The notes beneath the pieces are model-generated. The model was not told the DNA's origin. It saw only the letters and a program-made list of their open reading frames with translations, and did no database searches. Both the position numbers and the translations under genes were made by a program. A DNA stretch of 64,000 bases from NCBI GenBank assembly GCA_026545765.1, contig CM048840.1, positions 24,990,765-25,054,764 on the forward strand, given 5' to 3'. Below, one piece after another: positions 11,205 through 22,786 of this stretch (position 1 is its first letter; every line of letters starts with the position of its first letter). This DNA comes from Plantago major. Taxonomy: Eukaryota; Streptophyta; Magnoliopsida; Lamiales; Plantaginaceae.

Positions 11205-14200
11205 TCTTTTGTTTCCTGTTTTGTGCAGAATACTCTAAAGACTAATTCAAAGTGGCATTTTGATAGTGGATGTGGGAATCACATGACAGGAGACAAAGCA
11301 AATCTGATTGACTACAAAAAGTGCAATGATGGACCAATTATCAGGTTTGCTGGAGGAGATAAAAATCCAACCATAGGTTTTGGCAATTTGAAGTTTGGAG
11401 CCTTACAATCTCTGAAGTACTTCATGTAAAGGGATTGAAATACAATCTCCTAAGCATGAGTCAATTAGTAGACAAATGATACACTGTCAAGATCAAGTCA
11501 AAACTATGTAAAGTGATTGACAATGAGTCAAAGCAAACAGTCTTGGTTGCAAGGCGTAAAGGAAATCTTTATGTTGCTGATTGGGCATCCTCCACAACCG
11601 AAGAATGTCTCATGGTGAGTCAATCTGGCCACACTGAAGAAAATTGGTTGTGGCATAAAAGAATGAGTCACTTGAATTTCAAAACTCTGAATAAGCTAGC
11701 CAAGAAATAGTTGGTGGTTGGTTTACCCAAAATGGCATATAGAAAAGAAGGTGTATGCTCAGCTTGCCAAATGGGAAAACAATCCAAAACATCTTTCAAG
11801 TCTAAAACTAGACATTCCAGTGAAAGGCCACTACAAATGTTACATATGGATCTTTTTGAATCCTCAGTAACTAGTTATGCAGGAAAGAAGTATGGTCTGG
11901 TTGTTGTTGATGATTACTCAAGATTCACTTGGGTTATCTTTCTCAAACACAAATCTGATGCAAGGGTTGAGATACCTAACTTGCTGAATAAGCTCGAAGT
12001 CATGAAAAATGACAAGGTATCTGTAATCAGAACAGACCATGGTACTGAGTTTGTGAACCAGTACATCAAAGAGTTTTCTACCTGCAAAGGTATACAACAT
12101 CAACTATCTTCTGTAAGGACACCACAACAAAATGGTGTTGCTGAAAGAAAGAATAGGACCCTGAAAGAAGCAGCAAGAACAATGCTTGCTGACACTGAAA
12201 TAAGGGAAATCTATTGGGTTGAAGCTGTAATCACAGCATGCTACAGTTAAAATAGATGTCTGATTAACAAACACCATGACAAAACTCCTGATGAGCTTTT
12301 CATTGGCAGACCCCCTAGTATCAAACATCTAAGAGTGTTTGGTTGCAGATGTTTCGTTCTTAACATTGGAAAAGAATACTTGAGAACATTTCAACCAAAG
12401 GTAGATGAAGGAGTATTTCTTGGTTACTCTCTGAATAGCAAAGCCTATAGAATCAACAACAAAAGAACGCAAAAGATTGAGGAATCTGTTCATGTAGTAT
12501 TCTATGAAGAAAACAAGAAAGTACTCTTGAATGATGATCTCTTAGATAGGTTCAAAGAACTAATGATTAAAGATTCTGAAAAATGATCCTCAAAAGTAAA
12601 CAATTCTACCATTCAAATAGAGGATGAGTCTGACGATGAAAAGCAACCTATGCTTAGTAACAACCAGATGACTCTAAGACATGATGGAGAATGTCCTATG
12701 AGAATTCCAGAAATGGAACACGTTACTGAGAACCTTCATCATGAAGAGGTATCTGAAAATGAGACTGCTGAAATGCAAGTTCCAGATATCTCTAACACTG
12801 AAAAAGTGTCAGATATCCATTGCATTTCCCATGTGTCAGATATCCCAGATACTGCACAAGTATCTCATCAAGATCATATTGATTCACATTCAAATCAAAA
12901 TGATATTGATCCTACTGTTCAAAACCCATTATGAAATGGATAAGAAATCATCCTGCAAAGGATGTGATTGGTTCCATAGACCAAGGAGTTAGAACTAGAA
13001 GAGCAATCGCTCAAAATGCAAATTGTCTCTATGGATGTTTCATCTCCAACATTGAACCAAAGACTATAGAAGAAGCATTAAAGGATCAAGATTGGATCTC
13101 TGCAATGCAAGAAGAGTTGGATCAATTTGAGAGAAACAAAGTCTGGAAACTGGTTCCATTTGTTGACGGAATATCTGTAATCGGAATCAAGTGGGTTTTT
13201 AGAAACAAAATGAATGAGTCTGGTGAAATAACCAGAAACAAAGCAAGGTTGGTTGCCAAGGGATTCACCCAGACTGAAGGACTAGATTTTGATGAATCTT
13301 ATGCACCAGTTGCAAGATTGGATGCAGTAAGACTCTTTCTAGCCTTTGCAGCTCATAATGACTTTATAGTTTATCAAATGGATGTCAAGAGTGCATTCCT
13401 AAATGGTGAACTTGCTGAGGAAGTCTATGTTGAGCAACCACTAGGTTTTGAAGTTTCCTCAGAAAGTAGGATGGTCTATAAGCTTCAGAAAGCTCTGTAT
13501 GGGCTAAAACAAGCTTCAAGAGCATGGTATGATACATTGGCCAAATACCTACTAAAAAGCGGTTTCAAGAAAGGAGATGTTGATAAAACACTCTTCACAT
13601 TGAACCATGATGGGATACTACTTTTAGTTCAAATATATGTTGATGACATTATATTTGGATCTAAAGACAAACAACTTTGTGAAGACTTTGCTGAACTCAT
13701 GAAATGTAAATTCGAGATGAGCATGATGGGAGAATTGAATTACTTCCTAGGGCTTCAAGTCAAGCAACTCAATGATGGAATATTCATTAGTCGAACAAAG
13801 TATGCAAAGGACATGCTCAAAAAGTTTAATCTAAAGCCTTTTGAAAAGAATGCTAAGATACCAATGAGCATTGGAACCAAGATGACATATACTGAATCTG
13901 ACAAGAGTGTTGAAGAACACAAGTATAGGAAAATGATTGGATCTCTACTGTACCTCACTGCAAGTAGACCTGATATTCAATATGCAGTTGGAGTGTGTGC
14001 TAGATTTCAGACAAATCCAATGCAATCACACTACAACATTGCTATGAAAATATTGAGGTATGTGAAAGGTACTGTAGAAGTTGGATTGTGGTATCCAAAA
14101 GATAGTGGATTCAGTTTAGTTGGCTATTCAGATGCCGACTATGCTGGATCACTGCTTGATAGAAAAAGCACCTCAGGAACTTGTCAATTTCTTGGTGATA

Positions 14201-14572
14201 GATTGATATCATGGTTCAGCAAGAAACAAAATTCAATTGCCACATCTACCACAGAGGCTGAATATATTGCTACGGGGTGTTTTGCTTCACAGATATTGTG
14301 GATACAACAACAACTCAAAGACTATGGACTCAATGAAGAGAAAACTCCCATTTTCTGTGACAACACAAGTGCTATTGCCATAACTCAGAATCATAAGTTT
14401 CATGCTAGAACATGGTCTCTTCATCAGAGACCATGTTGAAAAAGGCAATATAGAGATACTCAAGATTGGCACTGAAGACCAACTTGCAGATATCTTCACT
14501 AAGCCACTACAAGAAAGTAGATTCTTAGCCTTAAGACACAGTCTTGGACAAATGGAGCTACATAAGAACTGA
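11205..14572 (+). pseudogene. pol of copy B (protease, integrase, RT, RNase H), broken
   Basis: It follows the gag stop in the same frame. The protease active site is FDSGCGNHMTGD (about 11260). The integrase has a zinc-binding HHCC motif (about 11650-11780) and catalytic D, D, E in LHMDLFE, RTDHGTEF and NGVAERKN. The reverse transcriptase has YVDDIIFGS (about 13635), and the RNase H has SDADYAG, EAEY and CDNTSA. Copia order (IN before RT) is kept. Breaks include a frame loss near 11425, stops near 11478, 11708, 12248 and 12584, a frame change near 12930, and loss of about 40 bp near 14410 that removes the end of RNase H. The block 12931-14439 is open for 502 codons. Confidence 0.92.
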
Positions 14573-14599
14573 AAAAGTTCACATATCTGAAGAAGATAT

Positions 14600-14700
14600 C
14601 AAAAAAGAGAGAAAAGGAATCCGGAAAGGGTATCCAGAGAAGAGAAATCTGGAACGGGTATCCAGAAAAGAGGAATCTGGAACGGGTATCCAGAAACTAA
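14600..14700 (+). repeat. Minisatellite after pol, copy B
   Basis: There are about three units of a roughly 26-bp repeat containing TCTGGAACGGGTATCCAGA, whose arms TCTGGA/TCCAGA can pair. The same repeat has about two units in copy C (23469-23515) and about four in copy D (46540-46662). Confidence 0.85.
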
Positions 14701-15385
14701 AGGCTAAAGGGTAAAATAGCTATTTAAAGATCTCTGAGATGGGTATTCAGATATCTAGATCACTCAGTGAGGGGGGACACAAAGAGAATAGTACAATTGT
14801 CTACAGTTAACTACTATCTTGAAATTTGAATCATTTCTATCTTTGTGAAAAACTTTGAAAAGACAACAAGTATAAGATAGAATCAGATACAAACAGTGTT
14901 CTCATTCACACAGATACGTGATTCAGATAGCTAATAGCCAAAATTCATTAAATGGGCACAATTACAATTGTTGATTGTGATCATTGCTGAAGAAGCAATG
15001 GTGACCCTTGACGAAATGGGCGATTGATCTTTACGGCAGAAATTAATTCTCTGTAAATAGTGGACTGTTGAAATTCAGACAGGGCCCACTATGCATTTGA
15101 TGCCGAACAAGCTTTTACCCACACCTGTCTGCAATACACAGATAATTACACACAAAATTAATTTGTATGTATATGACTGTTGAGATTACATTGCTATATA
15201 TATAGGATTTTGGCAAAAGAATTCACTTTTGCCTAATCCAACATTCAGACTTACACAAGAATAGCAAAATTCTTTCTTCTACTTCTCTGCAAATCTCTGC
15301 TCCTCAATTAGATTTTCTGCAAAGAATCACTAATCTCTCACCCTAAATCTCTTACAGACCTTCAAAAAACTCACGCTATAAAGAG
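14701..15385 (+). other. Spacer between pol and ORF3, copy B
   Basis: This noncoding stretch is conserved in copies C and D. It holds a purine run, GAGGGGGGA, near 14770 (also in C, not in D), the TATA box at 15195 and a leader to the ORF3 ATG at 15386. The purine run could be an internal plus-strand primer, but that is only a guess. Confidence 0.7.
15195..15206 (+). promoter_or_regulatory. Internal TATA box upstream of ORF3, copy B
   Basis: TATATATATAGG lies 191 bp before the ORF3 ATG. The same box at similar distance occurs in copies C and D. An 8-bp inverted repeat, GGCAAAAG/CTTTTGCC, follows at about 15212. The likely role is a separate ORF3 promoter (inference). Confidence 0.65.
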
Positions 15386-16259
15386 ATGGCTCCAAAACGT
15401 GCTTCTACCCAGATCTCCCAAAATACTACCACTGGTACTGCTGAAAAGCAAGCACCAGAGTTGGTAGTTGGAAACAATCAGTTGGTAGGAGACTTCAATC
15501 CCGATCATTGGACTTCAAATCACAGAATGATTTGGGGTAGTGCCATGATTGAGGAATACCTCACGGCTGCTGTTGAAAATCAAGCCGATAGAAAGCTGAT
15601 ACTTGACATGCTTGAAAAGGCAAAAATCAAGGGTTTTCTATCAGCTCTACCCAGTAGAATCTCTTCACTAGATGTGTTAGAATTCTACAACAACTCCAGG
15701 ATTATATCATGTGTTTCTGAAGGCACTGCAATAGTGTCTATAAAAACTTCAGTCCAAGGAAAGGAAATCCTTCTGGACTTAACAACTTTCTACAAGTTGT
15801 TTGACCTTCAAAATCTTGAAAAGGATTTTGAAATAGACACCAAGGATGATGATCTCCTTGAAGGTGTAAAACAACTGTACAGTGATTTGTGTGATCTTGA
15901 AAAATCAGATATACCCACTGATTTCAAGCTTGCTGACATCAGAACCAGACATCTGCTGGTTCACTGGGATGTGTTGGCATGCATTCTTCACAGATGCTTT
16001 GATGGTCTACAAGGAGGTGCTGACCAGATAAGCCAAGAACGCTAGATGATGATGTTCTTGTTGCAATAACAAGACAAAAGGCTGGAAAACCCTTTCAATT
16101 GGGGAAAGTACGCCTTTATGAAGTTTGTGAAGAAGATTCAAGGCTTTGAGCCTAAAATCGCTAAGGGACTTGCTGAGCCAAAGACCACAGTAAGCTATGG
16201 TCTAAAGATATGCTACTTGCTGGAAAAGCTTGGCATTGAGCTCAGAGAGAAGGCTGACA
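15386..16259 (+). pseudogene. ORF3 of copy B, exon 1 only, truncated
   Basis: The start MAPKRAST matches copies C and D. The first 219 codons are open; a Trp codon has become TAG at 16043, and another stop (TAA) follows near 16067. After about 292 codons the sequence jumps from ORF3 exon 1 straight to the 3' UTR (AGTTTATTAGG). About 5 kb of ORF3, including all introns, is therefore deleted. The N-terminal domain seen here (about 300 residues, no membrane helices) has the feel of the putative plant transposon protein domain found in other plant retrotransposon ORFs, a weak resemblance from memory. Confidence 0.85.
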
Positions 16260-16371
16260 TAGTTTATTAGGATGTCTACTTGGAGCTTGGTTACTCCTGT
16301 TGTCCTAATTTACTATGTATTTTTGTATCTTGCTGACTGAGCTAAATTGTATTATGTACTAAAGTTATCTG
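16260..16371 (+). other. 3' UTR remnant of copy B
   Basis: It matches the 3' UTR of copies A and D (TTACTTGG/TTGTCCTAATTTAC text). It stops before the polypurine tract and joins directly to an inverted LTR fragment of copy C, so B lacks its polypurine tract and LTR start. Confidence 0.8.
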
Positions 16372-17109
16372 TTAGGTCTAAGGTGTGTTCTCAAGCAGTC
16401 TAAGTGTTGATATTTATAGATGAATTTGAGTGCCGTTTGAATAGTATCCGTTAGGCTTAAATCAAATTCAAACTATTGATATCTGAGTATAATCTTATGT
16501 GAGTTTGTCTTCTTCTTGAAGCTACACTTTTATTCGACATTTCATTCGCGCATTTAATGCACTGTACTATACTTTGTCCTGTAGTGCCAACGGAACTATG
16601 CAAGCTTTCTGAGGCTTTGCACGTTCTTTTCCAGAGATCATCATAGCTCCAGATACCACTTGTTTAAACAACTTTTTATAATATATTTCTTTTTCAGAAG
16701 CATATTTTATGTCAAAGGTATCTGACTGTAGATATCTGTGGGCACTTTCCTCGTCTAAGAAACCTTTTATTCTCAGATATCTTTTGCAACACTTGTGTTT
16801 CGAAACACTTGTTTCTTCAAGATATCTGGACATAGGTATCTGAAAAACCCTTGTCTTCAGCAATCTTGTGCAGTCTTCAAATCTTCAAATCCGTTGAACT
16901 TTTCCTGCTGGATGCCTTCTTCTTGGTCTTCTTTAGAAAATAAAAATTACATTTCGAGACCTAACATCCTATACAAGATTTGCTAGACTATCATACTTAG
17001 TGAGTTTCCTCTTTTACAATGTTCAAGTGAACCAAGGGTACTAATCACCTTTCTGAGCTAAGATAAGTCATTAGGTTGCTGATCAAAATCTAAATAGATA
17101 ATCCTAACA
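16372..17109 (-). mobile_element. 3' LTR of copy C, truncated (738 bp)
   Basis: It is a reverse-oriented family LTR, matching 30409-31145. Its outer end, CCTAACA, lies at 17109, next to copy C's polypurine tract. About 880 bp of the LTR's far end are missing at the junction with copy B. A TATA box (reverse complement) is at 16411-16418. Confidence 0.88.
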
Positions 17110-17124
17110 AATTTCCCCCATTTT
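17110..17124 (-). promoter_or_regulatory. Polypurine tract, copy C
   Basis: The reverse complement AAAATGGGGGAAATT sits directly before the 3' LTR, as in copies A and D. Confidence 0.85.
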
Positions 17125-17474
17125 GATCAGTCAACGATGACTATCTGACCTATTACAAATCTGGATAAGGAAACAATCCATCACTTAATCATTTCTTATG
17201 ATCTTTAAGTTCATATAATTAAGTGCAGAAAGTAAACATCAACCAAATCACAAGGTGTGATCTTTGCTGACAAGTTATCTTTTATAAAGAATGATATCTG
17301 AGAGTAAGTTCATCAGATATGATACAGAGAAAGCTTACAGATAACTTTAGTACATAACACAATTTAGCTCAGTCAGCAAGATATAAAAAAAAATTACATA
17401 GTAAATTAGGACAACAAGAGTAACCAAGCTCCAAGTAGACATCCTAATGAACTAGTCTTCAAGTCTTCTATACT
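17125..17474 (-). other. 3' UTR of copy C
   Basis: This noncoding stretch is homologous to the 3' UTR of copies A and D, between the ORF3 stop and the polypurine tract. No gene is seen. Confidence 0.75.
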
Positions 17475-20233
17475 TCAAGTCTTCAAAAGCAGTTCCATGG
17501 GCCTATCTGTAAATTTCCTATCACCAAACCTTTTGATATCATTAGAGTAGTCATAGAGAAGAGTTCTGACAATCATCTCTGTGTCTCTGGCAAATCCACA
17601 GACTTCCTTGTAGGTTTTGGTAGGATTTTTCTTGACAAAGTGCTTGACCCACAAATACTTTCCCCATTTCCAGGCATGCTCGATTCTGATATCTGACAGC
17701 TTGAAGTATTCATAAATGATCTTCAGATATCTGATGTCACCCTTGTATTGATCTTCAGTTAAGTAGAAGGACTCATAGGGTTCCACAGCAAGTCTTGCTC
17801 TTGTGCCTGTTCCAGTAATGTTGGGAATTTTGTGCACATCATCTGGTTTTTTATAAGGACATTCATCAGAGAGGTCCTTCTTCATGGCTTCTATTCTCTT
17901 GATCACTTCAAAATCCAACCAGGCTTTGATGTGGTTGGTGTTAATCAAGATTGGCTTGTCTTTTCTCCATGCCATGAGCTGTTTATGGATTGGTACTGGA
18001 AATTTTGAGTTTACCAGTAGATGCTTTAGTTCCAGAATCCAGTAGCCATTCTTCTGATTTATGCACCTGTAGACAGAGGAGTCATTGTTGGTCTTCACAT
18101 ACTCAATCTTGGCTTCTTCAGGCCTGAGTGGTAGTTGAAGTTGTCTTTGTTCAGCTCTCAGTCTGTTCCTCCTTTGTCTTGAATTCTCCTTTGGGGTAAT
18201 GCTTGAAGAACCACCCTGGATAGACTTGGTATTTCCAGAGGGTGTTTTAGCTGCCAAAGGCTTTGCAGCTATGGGCTCAGTTAGGCTATCAATTTTCCTT
18301 TTCCAATGAAGAGGAGCTTCATTTTCATCAGTCTCTTTATCATCATCATCAAGATCAATTCTTGTGAGACTTTTGTAGCCTTCTTCATTGCCCAGCGATT
18401 TGATTTGCCCTTCTTCTTGTTCTTCAGAAGATTCATCAATCCCTTTTACTTGTCTTCTCCTTGGAGCCTTGGTACTCCTTGGAGGTTTCTGTGCTCTGGC
18501 CCTTGTTGTCATTCCTTTTTCAGGAAGTTGCTGAGTGGTGGCCACTATCTGTAGAGCAGTCTGACTGGAGGAGGGCTCATTTATTTTGAGAGGTGGTTGT
18601 TCAGATTTTCTTTTGTTTCCTCTTCCTCTTCCTCTCTGAGCCTCTTGATATTCTTCCCCCTTAGTCATTGTTGACTGACTAAGAATCACAAAGGATTCTG
18701 AAAGGGAGTTGAAGTTGCCTTGCAGATAGTTGTAAGAAGCAACCAACTTTTCCAGATCGGCCTTGAGCTCCTAATTTTGTTTGATAAGACCAGTATCCTT
18801 ATCGAAAGCTCGCCGATGGGCCTTGAAAGATCTGCTTTTCAAAGACATAGCAAGCCTCTTCAAAGGCTTTTGTAGCCAAGAGTTGGTCATCATCCCTAAC
18901 CATGCCTAGATCTTTCTGAGAAATGACCAGACTGGTTGTTCTCTGAGTGATGAGCTCAGTGAATGACTTCAGCTCTGCAGAGACGGATGCAATGGCGGCT
19001 TTGTCTTGAGAAGATAACTCCTTTTTCAATTTAGCTTGATTGCTTGATATCTATTCAAGTATTCATTGGAGTTGACATTTGGCGACTTCTTGAATGTTTC
19101 GGAGCAATCGACTTCCTTTTCAAATGAGAAACCGCTAAATGTTCATTGCGATTCGCCAATGTCTTGTCTTCTTCATCATCCGAGTTATCAGGCCATGATC
19201 TTCATCCTCTTGGACATTTTCATCAATGTTCTCTAGTCCAAAGAACCATCTCGGAGATGGGTTTCTTTCCTTCGGTGAGGAGGATGGAACATCTTCTTGG
19301 AATGCGACCTTAGCATCATGCTTGTCATTAGATACTTGTTCAAGATTCTAATTCCTCAAAGAATTGCACGACAAAGTCGGAGTTCTTTCATTTGAGCATA
19401 AGCTTCCATTTCCTTGATTGTTTGATCTTCAATCTTCTGGAGCTTTGCTCTTGATTCAGCTATCTTTTCTTCCAGTTGAAGATGTAACTGTTGTTCTTCT
19501 TCCAACAGTTGTTTGAGTTGAGCAACTCCGGCTTGAGCATCTGTTATTTTCTGAGTTGTTCCCTCAGAGTGCTCAACTACTTGTTCAGTAGTAACTTTGT
19601 GTTGGGAAGTTGGATGATTAGATTTCTGAGGAGATGGAGGAGGGGATTGCTGTGAAGTCCTCTCAGTGTGCTATTCAGCAGCTGAGGCAATGGGTCTTTG
19701 TGAAATCCCTCCCGTCGCTGGTGTAGGGGCATCATCATCATCCTTTTTGTGATGGTCAGAAGGAGGTTCATCAAAGTTATTCTCATCTATTTCTTCCTCT
19801 TCATCGTCTTCAGATACAAGATTAATCACTTCAGGAATAGTGATCTTCTGCCCATTAACCTCCTCTTGTTCAGAAGGAATAAATTGTAGAGTCTGGGGCA
19901 GGACTGGCTTGAATGCCATCTGTAATCTTGTCTGACCATCAGCCTGATTGAAGGCTTGAATCAACTTCTGTGCCACTTCTCTGGAGAAATCCTTATGCAA
20001 TAAGGTCGCAACTTGATACTATCCCGTGGCAAACATTGCATGGATGTAGTTCTCCAAATCAAGAGCTCGTGCTCGTCTCGTAGGTTGATCTGTGATTCTC
20101 AATATTTTAGAGAGATCTGAGCACCTTAACCTCTGCCATTTCTTGAAGCATTGAATGTGCTTTGGCAGGGTATGAGCTTTGAAGAAGGGAAGTAGGTCCT
20201 TTTTCTCATCATCATGGACCTTCGTGGCACTTG

Positions 20234-20247
20234 TTTGAGCCTGAATG
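20234..20247 (-). other. Exact loss of ORF3 intron 5 in copy C
   Basis: Exon 5 and the last exon are fused as CATTCAG|GCTCAAA at 20241/20240. At this point copy A has a 78-bp intron and copy D an 88-bp intron. The reading frame continues. Confidence 0.85.
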
Positions 20248-20360
20248 AGTACATCAGGCTCAGAGACTTGTACTACTGAGACAGGGGTTGCCTCAGATAT
20301 CTTGTTGTGAGGTGGAGACTTGGAAGTCTGGTCTTCATCAACTTTTCTTTCTGCTTGAAC

Positions 20361-20441
20361 CTGAGAATTAAAACATAACACTTAGGAAATTTTATCAAGA
20401 AAATTTTTATTGACAAATCAGATATCTGAGATGTCAATTAC
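20361..20441 (-). other. ORF3 intron 4, copy C (81 bp)
   Basis: The donor is GAG|GTAATTGAC and the acceptor TCTCAG|GTTCAAG on the minus strand. It is positionally identical to 1192-1273 and 49858-49942. Confidence 0.75.
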
Positions 20442-20591
20442 CTCTGTTGGAGGCTCAGATGTTTGTCTCACAGAAACTTGTGCAGTTTCTGGAATCTTTT
20501 CTTGTGATGAAGGCCTTGATGCCTCATCAATTTCCATATGTTGTGAGGATTGAGTGGGCAATTCCTCAACAACTTCTACTTCTTTTTTAAC

Positions 20592-20670
20592 CTGTTAAGT
20601 AGAAAGTGCTAGTCTAAGAAAAATGATCAGAGATTGCTCTTTGAGGAGTATAAATATCTGAAAGAAATAC
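20592..20670 (-). other. ORF3 intron 3, copy C (79 bp)
   Basis: The donor is GATG|GTATTTC and the acceptor TTAACAG|GTT on the minus strand. The flanking exons are 111 and 150 bp. Confidence 0.75.
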
Positions 20671-20781
20671 CATCTCTACAGAAGGTTCAGATACTTGTTC
20701 CTCAGAGGCCTTGGAAGCCTCTGGATTCCTCTCTGAAGAGATAGACTTTTCAGTCTCTTCATTTTTCTTCTCAGTTGGAGC

Positions 20782-20859
20782 CTATTAGAAACAAACACTT
20801 ATTAGTCAAGTGTATTAACGAATGTCTGAAAAATTATATCTTAAGGAATTCTCTATCAC
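20782..20859 (-). other. ORF3 intron 2, copy C (78 bp)
   Basis: The donor is ACGG|GTGATA, weaker than the GTAGAA and GTAATA of copies A and D; the acceptor is CTAATAG|GCTCC. The upstream exon stays 108 bp. Confidence 0.7.
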
Positions 20860-20967
20860 CCGTAGCACAGGCTCAGATTCCTTAAGTTGTGAGGGTGTGG
20901 AAGCCTCCTTCTCAGTTTCTGAGGCAAGCTTCTCAGCTTCCTCTTGTTCTCGTGTTTCTAAATCAGC

Positions 20968-21048
20968 CTGTAACAAAGAAATTCTATTAAAATAACAAGA
21001 TTATGTGGCACAAAATATCACAAGTAGAGAGTTAAACCATTCAGATAC
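20968..21048 (-). other. ORF3 intron 1, copy C (81 bp)
   Basis: The donor is CTCAG|GTATCT and the acceptor TTACAG|GCTGA on the minus strand. It has the same length as in copies A and D. Confidence 0.75.
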
Positions 21049-22786
21049 CTGAGTAATGTCAGGCTGATTGGTCTCTGGAACTTGTGACCCTTCTATGCGT
21101 TGGTCTTGTTGTTCCATTTCATCTTCTTTGTTTGAAGTTTCAGGTACTTCAGACCTTGCCTGAGTATGCAACTCAGTTGCCTCCCCTGGTTGATCATTAC
21201 GGCGGATGTCTCGGTTTGATCCCTCTCATTGAGTTGGGAACTGCTCTTTGCGGATTTTCTTGACAATGAAAGATCTTTGGTATCTGCAGCTCAAGTACCA
21301 TTTCAGCAGTATCCTTATCTGGCTGTTTTGGTTGTTGTGCTTGAGACAGATTGTTGAGTGTTGAGGCAATGGCAGTATCCTCCAACACTAAGCTGTCACT
21401 CATCAGAGCATCTTCAATATGCTTCAGTCTTTGTTGCTCTGATGGTGTAATTTGTCCAGTTACCTTGGACACTGTTGCTTCTTCTGCAACCTTTGAAACA
21501 GGTGCTTGCTCAGCAACCTGTGGTGTAGGTTCTTCTTTCTGTCACTACTTTCTTTAGCAGCATTAATGAGTTCATCAGCAAGGCTTTCGACAATAGTCTT
21601 AACATTTCTGAAAGCACTTTCTCTTGCTGAGTCTACTTGTTCAGTAGTCGATACCTCTTTTGCAGCATTGATGAGTTCATCTTCATTGATGAGTTCATCT
21701 GCGGCTGACGCAGTATCTCGAATCGACAACCTCAAAGGGTGTGCCTTCTGATTTGCCAGCAGACTTCTTTCGTGAAGTTCTGGGCTTCTTGGTCACAACT
21801 TTTCCTTCAGATACCTCTTCAGTCTTTCGCTTCTTGGAACCATCCTGAGATCCAATAACCTTTTTCATCATGTTCGTATACTCATATTTGTAGAGTAGGT
21901 TACTGTTGGCTATGTCAGCCTTCTCTCTGAGCTCAATGCCAAGCTTTTCTAGCAAGTAGCATATCTTTAGACCATAACTTACTGTGGTCTTTGGCTCAGC
22001 AAGTCTCTTAGCGATTGTTGGCTCAAAGCCTTTAATTTTCTTCACAAACTTCATAAAGGCGTACTTTCCCCAAATGAAAGGGTTTTCCAGCCTTTTGTCT
22101 TGTTGTTGCAACAAGAACATCATTATCCAGTGTTCTTGGCTTATCTGGTCAGCACCTCCTTGTAGACCATCAAAGCATCTGTGAAGAATGCATGCCAACA
22201 CATCCCAGTGAACCAGCAGATGTCTGGTTCTGATGTCAGCAAGCTTGAAATCAGTGGGTGTATCTGATTTTTCAAGATCACACACATCACTGTACAGTTG
22301 TTTTACACCTTCAAGGAGATCATCATCCTTGGTGTCTATTTCAAAATCCTTTCCAAGATTTTGAAGGTCAAACAACTTGCAGAAAGTTGTTAAGTTCAGA
22401 AGAATTTCCTTTCCTTGGACTGAAGTTTTTATAGACACTATTGCAGTGCCTTCAGAAACACAGGATATAATCTTGGAGTTGTTGTAGAATTCTAACACAT
22501 CCAGTGAAGAGATTCTACTGGGTAGAGCTGATAGAAAACCCTTGATTTTTGCCTTTTCAAGCATGTCAAGTATCAGTTTTCTGTCGGCTTGAGTCTCAAC
22601 AGTAGCAGTGAGGTATTCCTCAATCATGGCACCACCCCAAATCATTCTGTGATTTGAATTCCAATGATCGGGATTGAGGTTCCCTACCAATCGATTGTTA
22701 ATAACTACCAACTCTGGTGCTTGCTTTTCAGCAGTACCAGTGGTAGTACTTTGGGATTTCTGTGTAGTTGATCGTTTGGGGGCCAT

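Larger units (their letters stand above)
17475..22786 (-). pseudogene. ORF3 of copy C (best-preserved copy; multi-exon)
   Basis: It starts at 22786 (MAPKRSTTQ), preceded by TATATAAAGAG. Exon 1 is open for over 350 codons. It is followed by Ser/Glu-rich text, four introns (20968-21048, 20782-20859, 20592-20670, 20361-20441) and exons of 108, 111, 150 and 120 bp. The last exon runs from 20360 without the fifth intron. It encodes a conserved block (LPFFKAHTLPKHIQCFKKWQ), an acidic region, a coiled coil and an intact 423-codon C-terminal part (18746-17475). That part extends past the TGA used in A and D. Breaks are frame shifts near 21730, 21200-21500, 20030 and 19030-19430, and a TAG at 18771-18773. 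No signal peptide or transmembrane segment is visible. The function is unknown. Confidence 0.85.

Noticed and set aside
17475..18746. Envelope glycoprotein identity for ORF3
   Set aside because: Position is env-like, but I see no signal peptide, transmembrane helix or cleavage site in any copy.
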